Assembly: GCA_030549795.1 (NCBI GenBank)
Contig: JAUQQO010000029.1
Location: 1 to 45,697, forward strand
Source: Pseudomonadota bacterium
GTDB taxonomy: Bacteria > Pseudomonadota > Alphaproteobacteria > Geminicoccales > Geminicoccaceae
Reading direction: 5' to 3'
Length of the DNA stretch: 45,697 nt
Position numbers and translations under genes: made by a program. Numbering within the stretch: the stretch's first letter is position 1; each line of letters opens with the position of its first letter. Below the pieces are notes generated by a model that had not been told where the DNA came from, made no database searches, and saw only the letters and a list, made by a program, of their open reading frames with translations. Of this stretch, positions 12,735 to 23,054 are shown piece by piece.

Positions 12735-13859
12735 GAAGAGCCGCAACCGGCACCCGCCGCAGCGGCCCCTGCGCCATCGGCGCAGGAGCCGGCACGCGCC
12801 GCAGCCGCACCCGCCGCCGCGCCGCAAGTCCTGCGCGCGCGGGAGCCGGAAGAGAGCTGGGCGGGGGCGAAGATGGTCAAGCTCACGGTGCGCGAAGCGC
12901 TGCGCGATGCCATGGCGGAAGAGATGCGCCGCGATCCCACCGTGTTCTTGATGGGCGAAGAGGTGGGCTATTACCAGGGCGCCTATAAGGTGAGCCAGGG
13001 CCTTTTGGACGAGTTCGGCCCCGAGCGGGTGATCGATACCCCGATCACCGAATATGGTTTCACCGGCCTTGGGGTGGGCGCGGCGATGGCCGGCTTGCGG
13101 CCGATCGTCGAGTTCATGACCTGGAACTTCGCCATGCAGGCGATCGACCACATCATCAACTCGGCGGCCAAGACCCTCTACATGTCCGGTGGGCAGATGA
13201 ACTGCCCGATCGTCTTTCGGGGGCCCAATGGCGCCGCCGCCCGCGTCGCCGCCCAACACAGCCAGGAATACAGCTCCTGGTATGCCCATTGTCCGGGCCT
13301 CAAAGTGGTGGCCCCCTATTCCGCCGCCGACGCTAAGGGTCTGCTCAAATCCGCCATCCGCGATCCCAACCCGGTGGTCTTTCTCGAAAACGAAGTGCTG
13401 TACGGGCGAAGCTTCGAAGTGCCCGACGTCCCCGATCTTCTGGTTCCGATCGGGCGCGCCAAGATCGTGCGCAAAGGCCGCGATTTGACGATCGCCACCT
13501 TCTCGATCATGGTCGGTAAGGCCTTGGAAGCGGCCGAGCGGCTCGCGCAGAAGGGCATCGAAGCGGAAGTCATCGATCTGCGCACGCTGCGCCCGCTCGA
13601 TGTCGAAACGCTCGTCGCATCGGTCAAGCGCACCAACCGGCTGCTCGCGGTCGAAGAGGGTTGGCCGGTGTGCGGCATCGCCGCCGAACTGGCGGCGATC
13701 GCCATGGAGCACGCCTTCGACTGGCTCGATGCGCCGGTCGTGCGGGTGACCGGCAAGGACGTGCCGATGCCCTATGCCGCCAATCTCGAGCGGCTGGCGG
13801 TGCCGCAGGTGGAAGACATCGCTGCGGCTGCCGAGGCGCTCGTCGCCCGCCGCATCTAA
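12492..13859 (+). CDS. pdhB: Pyruvate dehydrogenase E1 component, beta subunit with N-terminal lipoyl domain
   Basis: 455 residues, about 120 longer than a bare E1-beta because the first 80 or so residues form a biotinyl-lipoyl domain with the lipoylation site Lys43 in [11 protein letters not shown]. An Ala/Pro linker follows, then the E1-beta body from about residue 135 ([28 protein letters not shown], then [22 protein letters not shown]). This lipoyl-E1-beta fusion is known in alphaproteobacteria. ATG at 12492 follows GGGAGG. The lipoyl segment is a close relative of that in pdhC, visible at the DNA level. Confidence 0.95.
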   Translation: MPTPILMPALSPTMTEGTLARWLKKPGERVRPGEVIAEIETDKATMEVEAVEEGTLAEILVPEGTEGVKVNTPIALLLAEGEEPQPAPAAAAPAPSAQEPARAAAAPAAAPQVLRAREPEESWAGAKMVKLTVREALRDAMAEEMRRDPTVFLMGEEVGYYQGAYKVSQGLLDEFGPERVIDTPITEYGFTGLGVGAAMAGLRPIVEFMTWNFAMQAIDHIINSAAKTLYMSGGQMNCPIVFRGPNGAAARVAAQHSQEYSSWYAHCPGLKVVAPYSAADAKGLLKSAIRDPNPVVFLENEVLYGRSFEVPDVPDLLVPIGRAKIVRKGRDLTIATFSIMVGKALEAAERLAQKGIEAEVIDLRTLRPLDVETLVASVKRTNRLLAVEEGWPVCGIAAELAAIAMEHAFDWLDAPVVRVTGKDVPMPYAANLERLAVPQVEDIAAAAEALVARRI

Positions 13860-13893
13860 CCCGGGCAAGACAGAGGGAAGGAGGCCGCGTTCC

Positions 13894-14136
13894 GTGCCGA
13901 CACCCATTCTCATGCCGGCGCTCTCGCCCACCATGACCGAGGGCAATCTCGCGCGCTGGCTCAAAAAAGAGGGTGATCCGGTCAAGGCCGGGGAAGTGAT
14001 CGCCGAGATCGAAACCGACAAGGCGACCATGGAGGTCGAGGCGGTCGAGGAGGGCATCCTCGGCAAGATCCTGGTCCCCGAAGGAACCGAAGGGGTCAAA
14101 GTCAACACCCCGATCGCACTCTTGTTGCACGAAGGG
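13894..14136. repeat. Lipoyl-domain direct repeat, copy 2 (pdhC)
   Basis: This is the second copy of the lipoyl-coding segment described at 12492. The copies lie about 1.4 kb apart in direct orientation, so recombination between them could in principle delete the E1-beta body. The close DNA match may reflect recent duplication or gene conversion; which one is inference. Confidence 0.75.
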
Positions 14137-15225
14137 GAGGACGCGAGCGCTCTGATCGTGCCACCTAAGCGCGGCAACGGCGAGGTGCGGGCGCACTCAC
14201 CGGCCGTTGCTCCCTCGCCTTCAGCTCCCGCGGCGGCGCCGGGCACCCCAGCTGAAGGCACGCGGGAGAGCGGGCGGATCTTCGCAAGCCCGCTCGCTCG
14301 CCGCATGGCGGCGCAAGCCGGCCTCGATCTCGCCACGATCAAGGGCACCGGTCCGCACGGGCGGATCGTGAAGGCAGACATCGAAGCGGCGCTCGCGGCG
14401 CGTGCCGCGGCAGCTGCGGCGGCTGTGGCTGCCACACCGGCAGCCGCGCCTGCCATGACAGCCCCGGCGCCCGCAGCCCCGGCCGCCGAGGCAGTCGTCC
14501 CGCCCCCACCGCCGCCCACGCCAACGCCGGCACGTGTGCCCGCGGTCGCGGAGATCCGGCTCGATGCGATGCGCAAGACGATCGCTCGCCGGCTCCTCGA
14601 GGCCAAACAGACCATCCCGCACTTTTATCTTTCCGTCGACGTCGAGCTCGATGCGCTTTTGGATCTGCGCGCCAAGCTCAACGCGCGCCCCAAGGTCGAC
14701 TACAAGCTCTCGGTCAACGACTTCATCATCAAGGCGGTGGCGCTCGCGCTTCGCAAAGTTCCCGAGTGCAACGCCAGCTTCGCCGAAGACAAGATCATAC
14801 AGTACAAAGACGTCGACATCGCAGTCGCGGTGGCGATCGAAGGCGGGCTCGTAACACCCGTGATCCGCAAAGCGGATCAAAAGACGCTTTCGGTGATCTC
14901 GGCCGAGATGAAAGATCTCGCCGAGCGCGCCCGCGCCCGCAAGCTGGCTCCCGAAGAGTATCAAGGTGGCGGGTTCACGATCTCCAACCTCGGCATGTAC
15001 GGGATCCGCGAGTTCGCCGCCATCATCAACCCGCCGCAGGCGTGCATCCTCGCCGTCGGCGCAGCGGAGAAGCGACCGGTGGTGCGCGACGATCAGATCG
15101 TCATCCGCACGCTCATGACGGTGACGCTCTCGGTCGACCATCGGGTGGTCGACGGGGCGGTCGGGGCGCGCTTCCTCGAAGCGTTCAAGACGTATTGTGA
15201 AGATCCGATGGGCCTGCTCGTTTGA
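13894..15225 (+). CDS. pdhC: Dihydrolipoamide acetyltransferase (E2) of pyruvate dehydrogenase
   Basis: 443 residues. Domain order: one lipoyl domain (residues 1-80, lipoyl Lys43), a linker, a peripheral-subunit-binding domain at about 129-165 ([17 protein letters not shown] then [15 protein letters not shown]), a long Ala/Pro linker, and a catalytic acyltransferase core ending in [19 protein letters not shown] with His416 and Asp420. It transfers acetyl from the lipoyl arm to CoA. GTG at 13894 follows GGAAGGAGG about 9 nt upstream. The E3 gene lpd, which usually comes next in alphaproteobacteria, is absent; asd follows after 236 nt. Another lpd elsewhere must serve the complex. Confidence 0.95.
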   Translation: MPTPILMPALSPTMTEGNLARWLKKEGDPVKAGEVIAEIETDKATMEVEAVEEGILGKILVPEGTEGVKVNTPIALLLHEGEDASALIVPPKRGNGEVRAHSPAVAPSPSAPAAAPGTPAEGTRESGRIFASPLARRMAAQAGLDLATIKGTGPHGRIVKADIEAALAARAAAAAAAVAATPAAAPAMTAPAPAAPAAEAVVPPPPPPTPTPARVPAVAEIRLDAMRKTIARRLLEAKQTIPHFYLSVDVELDALLDLRAKLNARPKVDYKLSVNDFIIKAVALALRKVPECNASFAEDKIIQYKDVDIAVAVAIEGGLVTPVIRKADQKTLSVISAEMKDLAERARARKLAPEEYQGGGFTISNLGMYGIREFAAIINPPQACILAVGAAEKRPVVRDDQIVIRTLMTVTLSVDHRVVDGAVGARFLEAFKTYCEDPMGLLV

Positions 15226-15461
15226 GCGCCGATCGCGGCACCCGCCGCATGCAAAGTCAGCCTCATGCGCGCGCAAGCTGTGCCTTAAGAGCGCAAAATG
15301 AGCGCGCGGCGCGACCAAGTCGGCTCGCGCGCGGCACAAAACGGCTCAAGAGGCGTTAAGGTTCGACGGGCGGGGGCACGCGGAAGGCGCCATGGGCCGC
15401 TCTTTCGCGCCTAAAGCATCTGGCTTAAGCGAGAGGAAGGTTTCGCCGCGAGGGAAAGACA
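15226..15461. other. Intergenic region between pdhC and asd, no gene seen
   Basis: The 236 nt hold no convincing reading frame, RNA gene or terminator with a T-tract. A GCGCGCGGC nonamer occurs twice about 25 nt apart near 15300-15335. Related genomes often have lpd after pdhC, and no lpd remnant is recognisable here. The asd promoter presumably lies in this stretch, but no clear -35/-10 pair stands out. Confidence 0.5.
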
Positions 15462-16478
15462 ATGGGCTACAAGGTGGCGGTGGTCGGCGCCACGGGTGCC
15501 GTCGGCAACGAGATGTTGCAGATCCTGGCCGAGCGCAACTTCCCGGTCGACGAGGTGGTGGCGCTCGCCTCCGAACGCTCGCTGGGCAAAAAGGTGAGCT
15601 TTGGGGAAGACAAGACACTCGATGTGCTCGATCTCGAAACCTTCGACTTTAAGGGTTTCGATATCGCGCTCTTCTCGCCCGGCGCGAAAGTGTCGGCGGT
15701 GCACGCCCCGCGCGCCGCGGCCGCGGGTTGCGTGGTCATCGACAACACCTCCCACTTCCGCATGGACCCCGACGTGCCGCTCGTAGTCCCTGAAGTCAAC
15801 CGGCACGCGCTCGTGGATTTCCGCAAAAAGAACATCATCGCCAATCCCAATTGTTCTACTATTCAGATGGTCGTAGCACTCAAGCCGATCCACGACGTGG
15901 CCCGCATCAAACGGGTGGTGGTGGCCACCTACCAATCGGTGTCGGGTGCCGGCCGGGAGGCGATGGACGAGCTCTTCGACCACACCAAAGCGGTCTATAT
16001 GAACCAGCGCAAAGAGCCGGTTCACTTCCCCAAGCCGATCGAGTTCAACCTCATCCCGCACATCGACGTCTTCATGGAGGACGGATACACCAAAGAAGAG
16101 TGGAAGATGGCGGTCGAGACCAAGAAGATCTTGGACCCCGCGATCGCTGTTACCGCCACCTGCGTGCGCGTACCCGTTTTCATCGGCCATTCTGAGGCGA
16201 TCAATATCGAGCTCGAAAAGCCGCTTTCAGCAGAAGAAGCACGCGAGATCTTGGACGAAGCGCCGGGTGTCGTCGTCCTCGATCGCCGCGAGCCCGGCGG
16301 CTACGCCACCCCGCGCGACGTCGCGGGCGAATACGAGGTCTATGTGTCGCGCATCCGCAACGACCCGACCGTCCCCCACGGCCTCAACCTCTGGGTGGTG
16401 GCGGACAATCTGCGCAAGGGGGCGGCCTTGAACGCGGTCCAGATCGCCGAGTGTCTGATCGAGGACGGACTGTTGTGA
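15462..16478 (+). CDS. asd: Aspartate-semialdehyde dehydrogenase
   Basis: 338 residues, normal length. It reduces aspartyl phosphate to aspartate semialdehyde with NADPH, feeding lysine (and cell-wall diaminopimelate), threonine and methionine. The Rossmann start YKVAVVGATGAVGNEMLQIL, catalytic Cys131 in ANPNCSTIQ, and the GAGREAMDELFDHT segment are present. ATG follows GAGGGAAAGACA. Its stop overlaps the xseA start at GTGA. Codon choice matches its neighbours. Confidence 0.95.
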   Translation: MGYKVAVVGATGAVGNEMLQILAERNFPVDEVVALASERSLGKKVSFGEDKTLDVLDLETFDFKGFDIALFSPGAKVSAVHAPRAAAAGCVVIDNTSHFRMDPDVPLVVPEVNRHALVDFRKKNIIANPNCSTIQMVVALKPIHDVARIKRVVVATYQSVSGAGREAMDELFDHTKAVYMNQRKEPVHFPKPIEFNLIPHIDVFMEDGYTKEEWKMAVETKKILDPAIAVTATCVRVPVFIGHSEAINIELEKPLSAEEAREILDEAPGVVVLDRREPGGYATPRDVAGEYEVYVSRIRNDPTVPHGLNLWVVADNLRKGAALNAVQIAECLIEDGLL

Positions 16479-17941
16479 GCAGTTGGACGGGGCCGCAGGA
16501 GCGCGGCACCTTATCCTTTGCGCGCGAACCGGCGGCCCCCGATAATCTGCCCGAGCTCAGCGTTTCCGAGCTCGCCTTCGCACTCAAGCGGGTGGTGGAG
16601 ACGAGCTTTGGGCTCGTGCGCGTGCGCGGCGAGCTCTCCGGCTTCAAGCGCGCCAATTCCGGCCATCTCTATTTCGCGCTCAAAGACGAGCGCGCCGTGC
16701 TCGAGTGCGTGGCCTGGCGCTCGAGTCTGCCGCGGCTCGCCTTCGAGCCGGAAGACGGCCTCGAAGTCGTGTGCACCGGCAGGCTCACCACCTATCCCGG
16801 CCGCTCGCGCTACCAGCTCGTGGTCGAGCGGATGGAACCGGCCGGGATGGGGGCGCTCATGGCGCTGCTCGAAGAGCGCAAGCGCCGTCTTGCCGCCGAG
16901 GGCCTGTTCGACCCCGCGCGCAAGCGCAAGCTTCCCTTCCTGCCGCGGGTGATCGGGGTGGTCACCTCACCTACGGGCGCCGTGATCCGCGACATCCTGC
17001 ACCGCATCGGCGAGCGCTGCCCGACCCGGGTGATCCTCTGGCCCGTGCTCGTGCAAGGGGAAGGGGCGGCCGAGCAGGTGGCGGCCGCCATCCGCGGCTT
17101 TTCTTCCCTGCCGGAGGGCGGGCCGATCCCGCGCCCCGATGTCCTCATCGTTGCCCGCGGCGGCGGCTCGATCGAGGACCTGTGGGCGTTCAACGAGGAG
17201 ATCGTGGTGCGCGCCGCCGCCGCCTCGACCATCCCGTTGATCTCGGCGGTCGGCCACGAGACGGATTGGACGTTGATCGACCTCGCAGCCGATGTGCGGG
17301 CGCCGACCCCCACCGCCGCCGCCGAGATGGCGGTGCCGGTGCGCCGCGAGCTCGAGGCCAAGCTCGCCACCTTGGATGCTCGCCTAACGAGCGCGATGGC
17401 GCGCGAGCTGCGCAGCTTGCGCGAGCGGCTCGAAGGGCTCAGGCGCGGTCTTCCCGAACCACGGCAGATCCTGGGGGCGGCAGCGCAGCGTCTCGACGAT
17501 CTCACGAGCCGTCTCGAGGCCTGTTCGCCGCTTGCGGTCGTGCGGCGGCTCGAAGAGCGCGTGGCGCTGCGCGGCAAGCGGCTCGAGGAACTGATCGCCG
17601 ATCGGCTGTGCCGGGCGCGCGAGCGGCTCGCCCTTCTCGGCCGCGGCCTCGACCCCGAGCGGGTCCGGGCGCGGATCCACGAGCGCGCAACCGTGCTCGA
17701 TCGGCTCGCCCGCCATCTCGAGAGCCTATCTTACGAGCGGGTGCTCGAGCGGGGCTTTGCGATCGTGCGCAGCCGCAAGGACGGTCGGGTGATCCCGCGC
17801 CTCGCTGCGCTCGGCGCCGAAAGCGCGCTCGAGGTGCAGTTCGCCGACGGTGCGCTCGCGGTTGTGCGCGCCGAGGGTGGCTGCGGCCGGCCGCGCGGGC
17901 GCGGCCGCGACACCCCGCCCGTGCAGGGAAGCCTACTGTGA
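16475..17941 (+). CDS. xseA: Exodeoxyribonuclease VII large subunit
   Basis: 488 residues. The N-terminal OB-fold lies at about residues 20-115 (VRGELSGFKRANSGHLYFAL). The nuclease core follows (GVVTSPTGAVIRDILHRI, VLIVARGGGSIEDLWAFNEE, ISAVGHETDWTLIDLAADVR), and then a long arginine-rich helical C-terminus. Together with XseB it degrades single-stranded DNA from both ends; xseB is not in this window. GTG at 16475 overlaps the asd stop; an in-frame GTG 24 nt earlier is less likely. Its stop overlaps mazG. Confidence 0.95.
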   Translation: MSSWTGPQERGTLSFAREPAAPDNLPELSVSELAFALKRVVETSFGLVRVRGELSGFKRANSGHLYFALKDERAVLECVAWRSSLPRLAFEPEDGLEVVCTGRLTTYPGRSRYQLVVERMEPAGMGALMALLEERKRRLAAEGLFDPARKRKLPFLPRVIGVVTSPTGAVIRDILHRIGERCPTRVILWPVLVQGEGAAEQVAAAIRGFSSLPEGGPIPRPDVLIVARGGGSIEDLWAFNEEIVVRAAAASTIPLISAVGHETDWTLIDLAADVRAPTPTAAAEMAVPVRRELEAKLATLDARLTSAMARELRSLRERLEGLRRGLPEPRQILGAAAQRLDDLTSRLEACSPLAVVRRLEERVALRGKRLEELIADRLCRARERLALLGRGLDPERVRARIHERATVLDRLARHLESLSYERVLERGFAIVRSRKDGRVIPRLAALGAESALEVQFADGALAVVRAEGGCGRPRGRGRDTPPVQGSLL

Positions 17942-18750
17942 GCTGCGAGCCCGGCGACCGCAACCGACCCGGCATCGAGCGGCTGCTCGAGGTCATGCGC
18001 CGGCTGCGCGACCCCGAGCACGGTTGCCCGTGGGATAAACAACAGACCTTCGCCACCATCGCCCCCTATACGATCGAAGAGGCCTACGAAGTCGCCGACG
18101 CCATCCAGCGCCAGGACTGGCAGGAACTCAAAGGCGAACTGGGCGATCTCTTGCTGCAGGTGGTCTACCACGCGCAGATGGCGCAAGAGGCGGGCCTGTT
18201 CGACTTCGATGCGGTGGCGCACGCCATCGCCGACAAGATGATCCGCCGCCACCCGCACGTCTTCGGCGAGGCGTGCATCGACAGTGCCGAGGCGCAGCGC
18301 CGCGCGTGGGAAGAGGCCAAGGCAGCAGAGCGCGCCCAAAAGGGCGCCGGCTCGGTGCTCGACGGCGTGCCGCTCGCGCTTCCCGCGCTCGCCCGGGCGG
18401 AAGAGCTGCAGCGTCGGGCGGCCAGTATCGGCTTCGACTGGCCACAAGCCGAAGCGATCCTCGACAAGATCCAAGAAGAACTCACCGAGCTGCGCGCCGC
18501 GCTGCACACCCGAGAGACGAGGGAGCGGCTCGCCGAGGAACTGGGCGATCTCTTGTTCGCGGTGGTCAACCTCGCCCGAAGGCTGGAGGTGGATGCGGAA
18601 GACTCACTGCGCGCGGCCAATGCCAAGTTCGAGCGCCGCTTCCGCGCGGTCGAGAGCCGCGCGCGGGCGCGCGGCTGTGACCCCGCCCGGCTCGACCTCA
18701 TCGTGCTCGATGCGCTGTGGGACGAGGTCAAGCGCGAAGAGCGCGCTTAA
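17938..18750 (+). CDS. mazG: Nucleoside triphosphate pyrophosphohydrolase MazG
   Basis: 270 residues with two MazG folds. The first has LRDPEHGCPWDKQQTFATI, then EEAYEVADAI and ELGDLLLQVVYHAQ, the acidic metal-binding helices. The second, degenerate repeat has IQEELTELRAAL and EELGDLLFAVVNLARRL. The enzyme hydrolyses (d)NTPs to monophosphate and pyrophosphate, clearing non-canonical nucleotides. The GTG start overlaps xseA (GTGA). Its TAA stop lies in a TTAA palindrome shared with the convergent SixA-like gene. In many alphaproteobacteria mazG lies near hflX; here four genes separate them. Confidence 0.94.
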   Translation: MSCEPGDRNRPGIERLLEVMRRLRDPEHGCPWDKQQTFATIAPYTIEEAYEVADAIQRQDWQELKGELGDLLLQVVYHAQMAQEAGLFDFDAVAHAIADKMIRRHPHVFGEACIDSAEAQRRAWEEAKAAERAQKGAGSVLDGVPLALPALARAEELQRRAASIGFDWPQAEAILDKIQEELTELRAALHTRETRERLAEELGDLLFAVVNLARRLEVDAEDSLRAANAKFERRFRAVESRARARGCDPARLDLIVLDALWDEVKREERA

Positions 18751-19262
18751 GCGAGCGCGCGCGGCCGGTAGAAGGCGAGAAGGCGGCCCTGAGCGGGGCG
18801 CAGCTCCGACCAATGGGCGATCGGCAGGGCGATGCGAGCGAGGGCAGCGGTGGGAAACTTCTCCATCAAGCCCGTTTTGGACGCTTCCTCGGGATCGGCG
18901 AGGAGGGCGAGCGCGAGATGGTGCAAGCCGGGATTGTGACCGACGATCATAAGGCGCATCACCGCATCCGGTTGCCGGCGCAGGATGCGAAGCAAAAGCG
19001 AGGGCGGGGCGAGATAGAGGCTCGCGAGCTGCTTGACCGCAACCGGCCGCGGCAGCTCGGCGGCGGCGAGCTCGAGGGTGCGCCGGGCGCGCGTCGCGGT
19101 CGAGCAGAGCACGAGATCGGGGATGAGTTCTTCGCGCGCCAAAAGCCGACCCATCTTGGGCGCCGCCTTGCGCCCGCGCGGGGCGAGATCACGGTCGTGG
19201 TCGGGCACGCCCGGCTCGTCCCAAGACGATTTGGCGTGACGAAAGAGCAAGAGCTCGCGCAT
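18747..19262 (-). CDS. SixA-like histidine phosphatase
   Basis: 171 residues, typical of single-domain SixA/RHG phosphatases. The phosphohistidine motif is [11 protein letters not shown] near the N-terminus, with [11 protein letters not shown] following. [18 protein letters not shown] and the second catalytic histidine in [13 protein letters not shown] complete the active site. SixA of E. coli dephosphorylates phosphohistidine on a phosphotransfer protein; the target here is unknown. ATG at 19262 is used because the motif begins a few residues later and the 87-codon extension is nonsense. It is divergent from ppk (116-nt gap) and convergent with mazG. Confidence 0.9.
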   Translation of the reverse strand: MRELLLFRHAKSSWDEPGVPDHDRDLAPRGRKAAPKMGRLLAREELIPDLVLCSTATRARRTLELAAAELPRPVAVKQLASLYLAPPSLLLRILRRQPDAVMRLMIVGHNPGLHHLALALLADPEEASKTGLMEKFPTAALARIALPIAHWSELRPAQGRLLAFYRPRALA

Positions 19263-19377
19263 CGCTTTTGCTCGCAGGGGCGCTCGAGCCGCACTCGCGA
19301 AGGCGCCCGCGCAGCTATATAGAGCATCAAAAGCCAGTTGCGCGGGACTGGCCGGCGGCACGGGCGGAGCCCAACGG

Positions 19378-21564
19378 ATGATGCGCGAGGAGGATGCGAT
19401 TTCGTCCGCGCCGGCACCGGCGGCTCCGTCGCGCGAGCCGCCGCCGCTGCGGCCGGAGCATTTCATCAATCGCGAGCTTTCCTGGCTCGCCTTCAACGAA
19501 CGCGTGCTCGAGGAAGCCTTCAACCCGGCTTATCCGCTCTTCGAGCGCTTGCGCTTTCTCTCCATTTCGGGCTCCAACCTCGACGAATTCTTCATGGTGC
19601 GGGTAGCCGGCCTCAAAGGCCTGGTGGCAGCCGGGGTCAACGCCGCCGGACCGGACGGGATGAGCCCGCTCGAGCAGCTGCAGGCGATCCATGCCCGCGT
19701 CGCCGAACTCTTTCACCGCCAACACCGCTGCTGGTGCGAGCTCGTCGGCCTGTTGCGCAAGGAGGGTGTGCTCGTCCTCGACGTCGACGAGCTCGGCCCC
19801 GAGGAGCTCGCACGCTTGCGCGCGCGCTTCGTCGATGAGGCGCTCGCGGTGCTCACACCGATCGCCATCGACCCCGCGCATCCCTTTCCCTTCATTCCCA
19901 ATTTGGGCATGGGTGTGGCGCTCGAACTCGAGCGGGGCCGCGATGATTTCATCAACGCGATCGTGCTCTTGCCGAGCCAGCTCGAGCGCTTCGTGCGGCT
20001 GCCCGGGGAGGGATTGCGCTTCGTCCGCCTCGAGCAACTGATCACCCGCTTTGCCGATCTGCTCTTTCCCGGCTTTACGCTGCGCGGCCAGGGCTGCTTT
20101 CGGGTCATCCGCGACAGCGACATCGAGATCGAGGAGGAAGCCGAGGACCTCGTGCGTTTGTTCGAGGTTCTCTTAAAGCGTCGCCGGCGCGGCAACGTCA
20201 TCCGGCTCAAGGTCGAGGCTTCGATGCCGGCGAGCCTCGAAGAGTTCTTGATCGAGAACTTGGGCGTTTCGCCGGGTGACGTGTTCAAGGTCGAGGGGAT
20301 CCTGGGGCTCGCCGACACCAAACAGATCATTTCAAACGAGCGGGCGGATTTGCTCTTTCCACCCTTTAGCGCACGCTTCCCCGAACGGATCAAGGACTTC
20401 GGAGGGGATTGTTTCGCCGCCATCCGCCACAAGGACTTCGTGGTCCACCACCCCTTCGAGAGCTTCGATGTGGTGGTGCAGTTTTTGCTTCAGGCGGCGC
20501 GCGATCCCAATGTGGTGGCGATCAAACAGACGCTCTACCGCACGAGCGACGACAGCCCGATCGTCGCCGCCTTGATCGAGGCAGCGGAAGCCGGCAAGTC
20601 GGTGACCGCGCTCGTCGAGCTCAAGGCGCGCTTTGAAGAAGAGCGCAACATCCAATGGGCGCGGCGGCTCGAGCGCGCCGGCGTGCAAGTCGTCTACGGC
20701 TTCATCGAGCTCAAGACACATGCCAAAGTGTCGATGGTGGTGCGCCGCGAACCGGGGGGCTTGCGCACGTATGTGCATTTCGGCACCGGCAACTATCACC
20801 CGATCACCGCCAAGATCTACACCGATCTGTCGTTCTTTACCTGCGATCCGGCGCTCGGACGCGATGCCGCGCGCGCCTTCAACTTCATGACCGGCTATGC
20901 GCGGCCGGTGGGCCTCGAGAAACTCGCCCTCGCGCCCGTCAATTTACGCGAGACACTCAACGCCCTCATCGACGCCGAAATCGAACACGCCCGTGCCGGC
21001 CGCAAGGCGCAAATCTGGGCCAAGCTCAACGCGCTCGTCGACGATCAGATCATCGCCAAGCTCTACGAAGCCTCCTGTGCGGGGGTGAAGATCGATCTCG
21101 TGGTGCGCGGCATCTGCTGCCTGCGCCCGGGTGTGCCCGGTCTTTCCGAGAACATCCGGGTCAAGAGCATCGTCGGACGGTTTCTCGAGCACGCCCGCAT
21201 CGTCTGTTTCGGCAACGGCTACGGTTTGCCGTCGCGCAAGGCGAAAGTGTTCATCTCCTCGGCCGATTGGATGCAGCGCAACCTCTCGCGCCGGGTCGAA
21301 ACGCTCGTGCCGATCGAAAACGAGACTGTGCACCAGCAGATCCTCTTCCAGGTCATGGTCGCCAACCTCAAGGACAACACCAATTCCTGGATCCTCAAGC
21401 CCGACGGCAGCTACGAGCGGGTCGATCCGGGCGACGAGCCGTTTTCAGCCCATGCCTATTTCATGACCAATCCTTCGCTTTCCGGGCGCGGGCGGGCGTT
21501 GCGCAAGCGCGGCGGCCAGCCGCGCACGCTCGCGCCGGTGAGCGTCGAGACGGCGGCCGAATGA
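19378..21564 (+). CDS. ppk: Polyphosphate kinase 1
   Basis: 728 residues, normal for PPK1, which reversibly polymerises the ATP gamma-phosphate into polyphosphate at the inner membrane. [19 protein letters not shown] and [13 protein letters not shown] mark the N-terminal and head domains. The two catalytic histidines are His448 in [10 protein letters not shown] (autophosphorylated in the family) and His605 in [26 protein letters not shown] and [15 protein letters not shown] are also present. Two adjacent ATGs (19378, 19381) are possible starts. The stop overlaps the ppx start at ATGA. A CTATATAG palindrome lies at about 19316-19323, upstream of the start. Confidence 0.96.
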   Translation: MMREEDAISSAPAPAAPSREPPPLRPEHFINRELSWLAFNERVLEEAFNPAYPLFERLRFLSISGSNLDEFFMVRVAGLKGLVAAGVNAAGPDGMSPLEQLQAIHARVAELFHRQHRCWCELVGLLRKEGVLVLDVDELGPEELARLRARFVDEALAVLTPIAIDPAHPFPFIPNLGMGVALELERGRDDFINAIVLLPSQLERFVRLPGEGLRFVRLEQLITRFADLLFPGFTLRGQGCFRVIRDSDIEIEEEAEDLVRLFEVLLKRRRRGNVIRLKVEASMPASLEEFLIENLGVSPGDVFKVEGILGLADTKQIISNERADLLFPPFSARFPERIKDFGGDCFAAIRHKDFVVHHPFESFDVVVQFLLQAARDPNVVAIKQTLYRTSDDSPIVAALIEAAEAGKSVTALVELKARFEEERNIQWARRLERAGVQVVYGFIELKTHAKVSMVVRREPGGLRTYVHFGTGNYHPITAKIYTDLSFFTCDPALGRDAARAFNFMTGYARPVGLEKLALAPVNLRETLNALIDAEIEHARAGRKAQIWAKLNALVDDQIIAKLYEASCAGVKIDLVVRGICCLRPGVPGLSENIRVKSIVGRFLEHARIVCFGNGYGLPSRKAKVFISSADWMQRNLSRRVETLVPIENETVHQQILFQVMVANLKDNTNSWILKPDGSYERVDPGDEPFSAHAYFMTNPSLSGRGRALRKRGGQPRTLAPVSVETAAE

Positions 21565-23054
21565 TCGCTGAACGCGATCGGCCCGTAGCTGTCATCGATC
21601 TCGGATCGAACTCGATCCGCCTCGTCGTCTTCGAGCGGCTGGCCCGCGCACCCTTGTCGCGCTTCAACGAGCGCCGCTTCTGCGGCCTCGGCCGCGCCCT
21701 CGCCGAGACCGGACGGCTCGCGCCGGAGGCGATCGGGCCCGCACTTTCCACCTTGCGCCGCTATGTTCTGCTGGCCCGCGCCATGGGCTGTTCGGTGATC
21801 GACATCGTCGCCACCGCGGCGGTGCGCGAGGCGCGCGACGGGCCCGCCTTCGCCGCCGCGGTCGAAGCGGCGACCGGCGAATCGGTGACCGTGCTATCGG
21901 GCGAAGAGGAAGCGCGCACGAGCGCGCTCGGCGTGCTCGCCGGCTTTGGCGAAGCCGAGGGAGTGGTGGGCGATCTCGGCGGCGCGAGCGTGGAATTCGC
22001 CTATCTGCCGGTGGTTCGCGAAGGGCCGGCGGGCGTGAGCCTGCCCATTGGCGCGCTCGCCGCCGCCGAGCTCTTCCGCCGCGATCGCGCGCGGCTCGCC
22101 GCCGAGCTCGATGCGCGGCTCAAGGCGGCAGAATCCGTGCGCGCGGCAGCACGCGGGCGAAGCTTCTACGTGGTCGGCGGCAGCTGGCGGGCATTGGCGC
22201 GGGCCCATATGGCGCTCGCCGACACCCCGCTTCGGGTGGTGCACGGGCTCGCGCTCACCCCTGATCAGGCGATCGCGCTCGCGCGCACCATCGTCGAGCT
22301 GGACGAGCGCGGCCGGGCGCGGCTTTCGGGAGTCGCCAAGCGGCGCCTCGAGGCCCTGCCGGCTGCGGCCTTCGTTTTCGAGCGGGTGATTCGCTGGCTC
22401 GAGCCGGCACGCATCGTCTTTTCGGCTACGGGTTTGCGCGAGGGGCGGCTGTTCGCCCGCCTCGATCCCGCCGAGCAGGCGGTGGATCCTCTGCTTGCGC
22501 AAGCCGCCGATCTCGAACAGCGCGATGGGCGGCTTCTCGGCCTCGGGGCGGCGCTCGCGCGCTGGACCGCACCCTTGTTTTTAGCCGAAACGGCCGAGCA
22601 GACGCGGCTGCGCACGGCCACCTGTCTGGTTGCTGACACCGGCTGGCGCGAACATCCCGAGAGCCGCGCGCGCGATGCCTTCTTCGCCATCGCCCACTAC
22701 CCTTTTTTGGCGATCGACCATCCCGGGCGCGCCTTTCTCGCCTATGCCGTGTTCCGGCGCTATGAGGGGCGCAAGGACGATTCCGCGGTGGCGCGCATCG
22801 TGGGCCTGCTCGAGAAGCCCATGCGCAAGCGCGCCGAAGCGCTCGGGGCGGCGCTCGATCTCGCCATCCGGCTCTCGGGCGGGGTGCCGGAAATCCTCGA
22901 CGCCTGCCCGATCGCGCGCGTGGGCGACCGGCTCGAACTCGCGCTCGGGCATCCGGCGGTCGATCCGAACGACGAGGCGATCCGCGGTCGGCTTCAGGCG
23001 CTGGCTGAAGCGCTCGACCTCTCGGCCGTCGGCTTTACTGCCGCACGGGGCTGA
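21561..23054 (+). CDS. ppx: Exopolyphosphatase (Ppx/GppA family)
   Basis: 497 residues. The ASKHA phosphatase fold is shown by [15 protein letters not shown], the phosphate-2 loop [29 protein letters not shown] and [12 protein letters not shown]. The C-terminal third is a helical HD-like domain as in Ppx proteins. It removes terminal phosphates from polyphosphate and may also act on pppGpp. ATG at 21561 overlaps the ppk stop, so synthesis and breakdown enzymes are translationally coupled. The end overlaps hflX on the other strand by 20 nt. Confidence 0.94.
   Translation: MIAERDRPVAVIDLGSNSIRLVVFERLARAPLSRFNERRFCGLGRALAETGRLAPEAIGPALSTLRRYVLLARAMGCSVIDIVATAAVREARDGPAFAAAVEAATGESVTVLSGEEEARTSALGVLAGFGEAEGVVGDLGGASVEFAYLPVVREGPAGVSLPIGALAAAELFRRDRARLAAELDARLKAAESVRAAARGRSFYVVGGSWRALARAHMALADTPLRVVHGLALTPDQAIALARTIVELDERGRARLSGVAKRRLEALPAAAFVFERVIRWLEPARIVFSATGLREGRLFARLDPAEQAVDPLLAQAADLEQRDGRLLGLGAALARWTAPLFLAETAEQTRLRTATCLVADTGWREHPESRARDAFFAIAHYPFLAIDHPGRAFLAYAVFRRYEGRKDDSAVARIVGLLEKPMRKRAEALGAALDLAIRLSGGVPEILDACPIARVGDRLELALGHPAVDPNDEAIRGRLQALAEALDLSAVGFTAARG

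Noticed and set aside
12474-14615. Long minus-strand open frame (713 codons) across pdhB and pdhC
   Set aside because: It lies wholly antisense to two well-matched genes, has a low-complexity Gly/Ala/Arg make-up, and arises from the strong GC bias at third positions, which removes stop codons.
15226-15461. Rho-independent terminator or small RNA after pdhC
   Set aside because: GC-rich self-complementary runs exist, but there is no stable stem followed by a T-tract.
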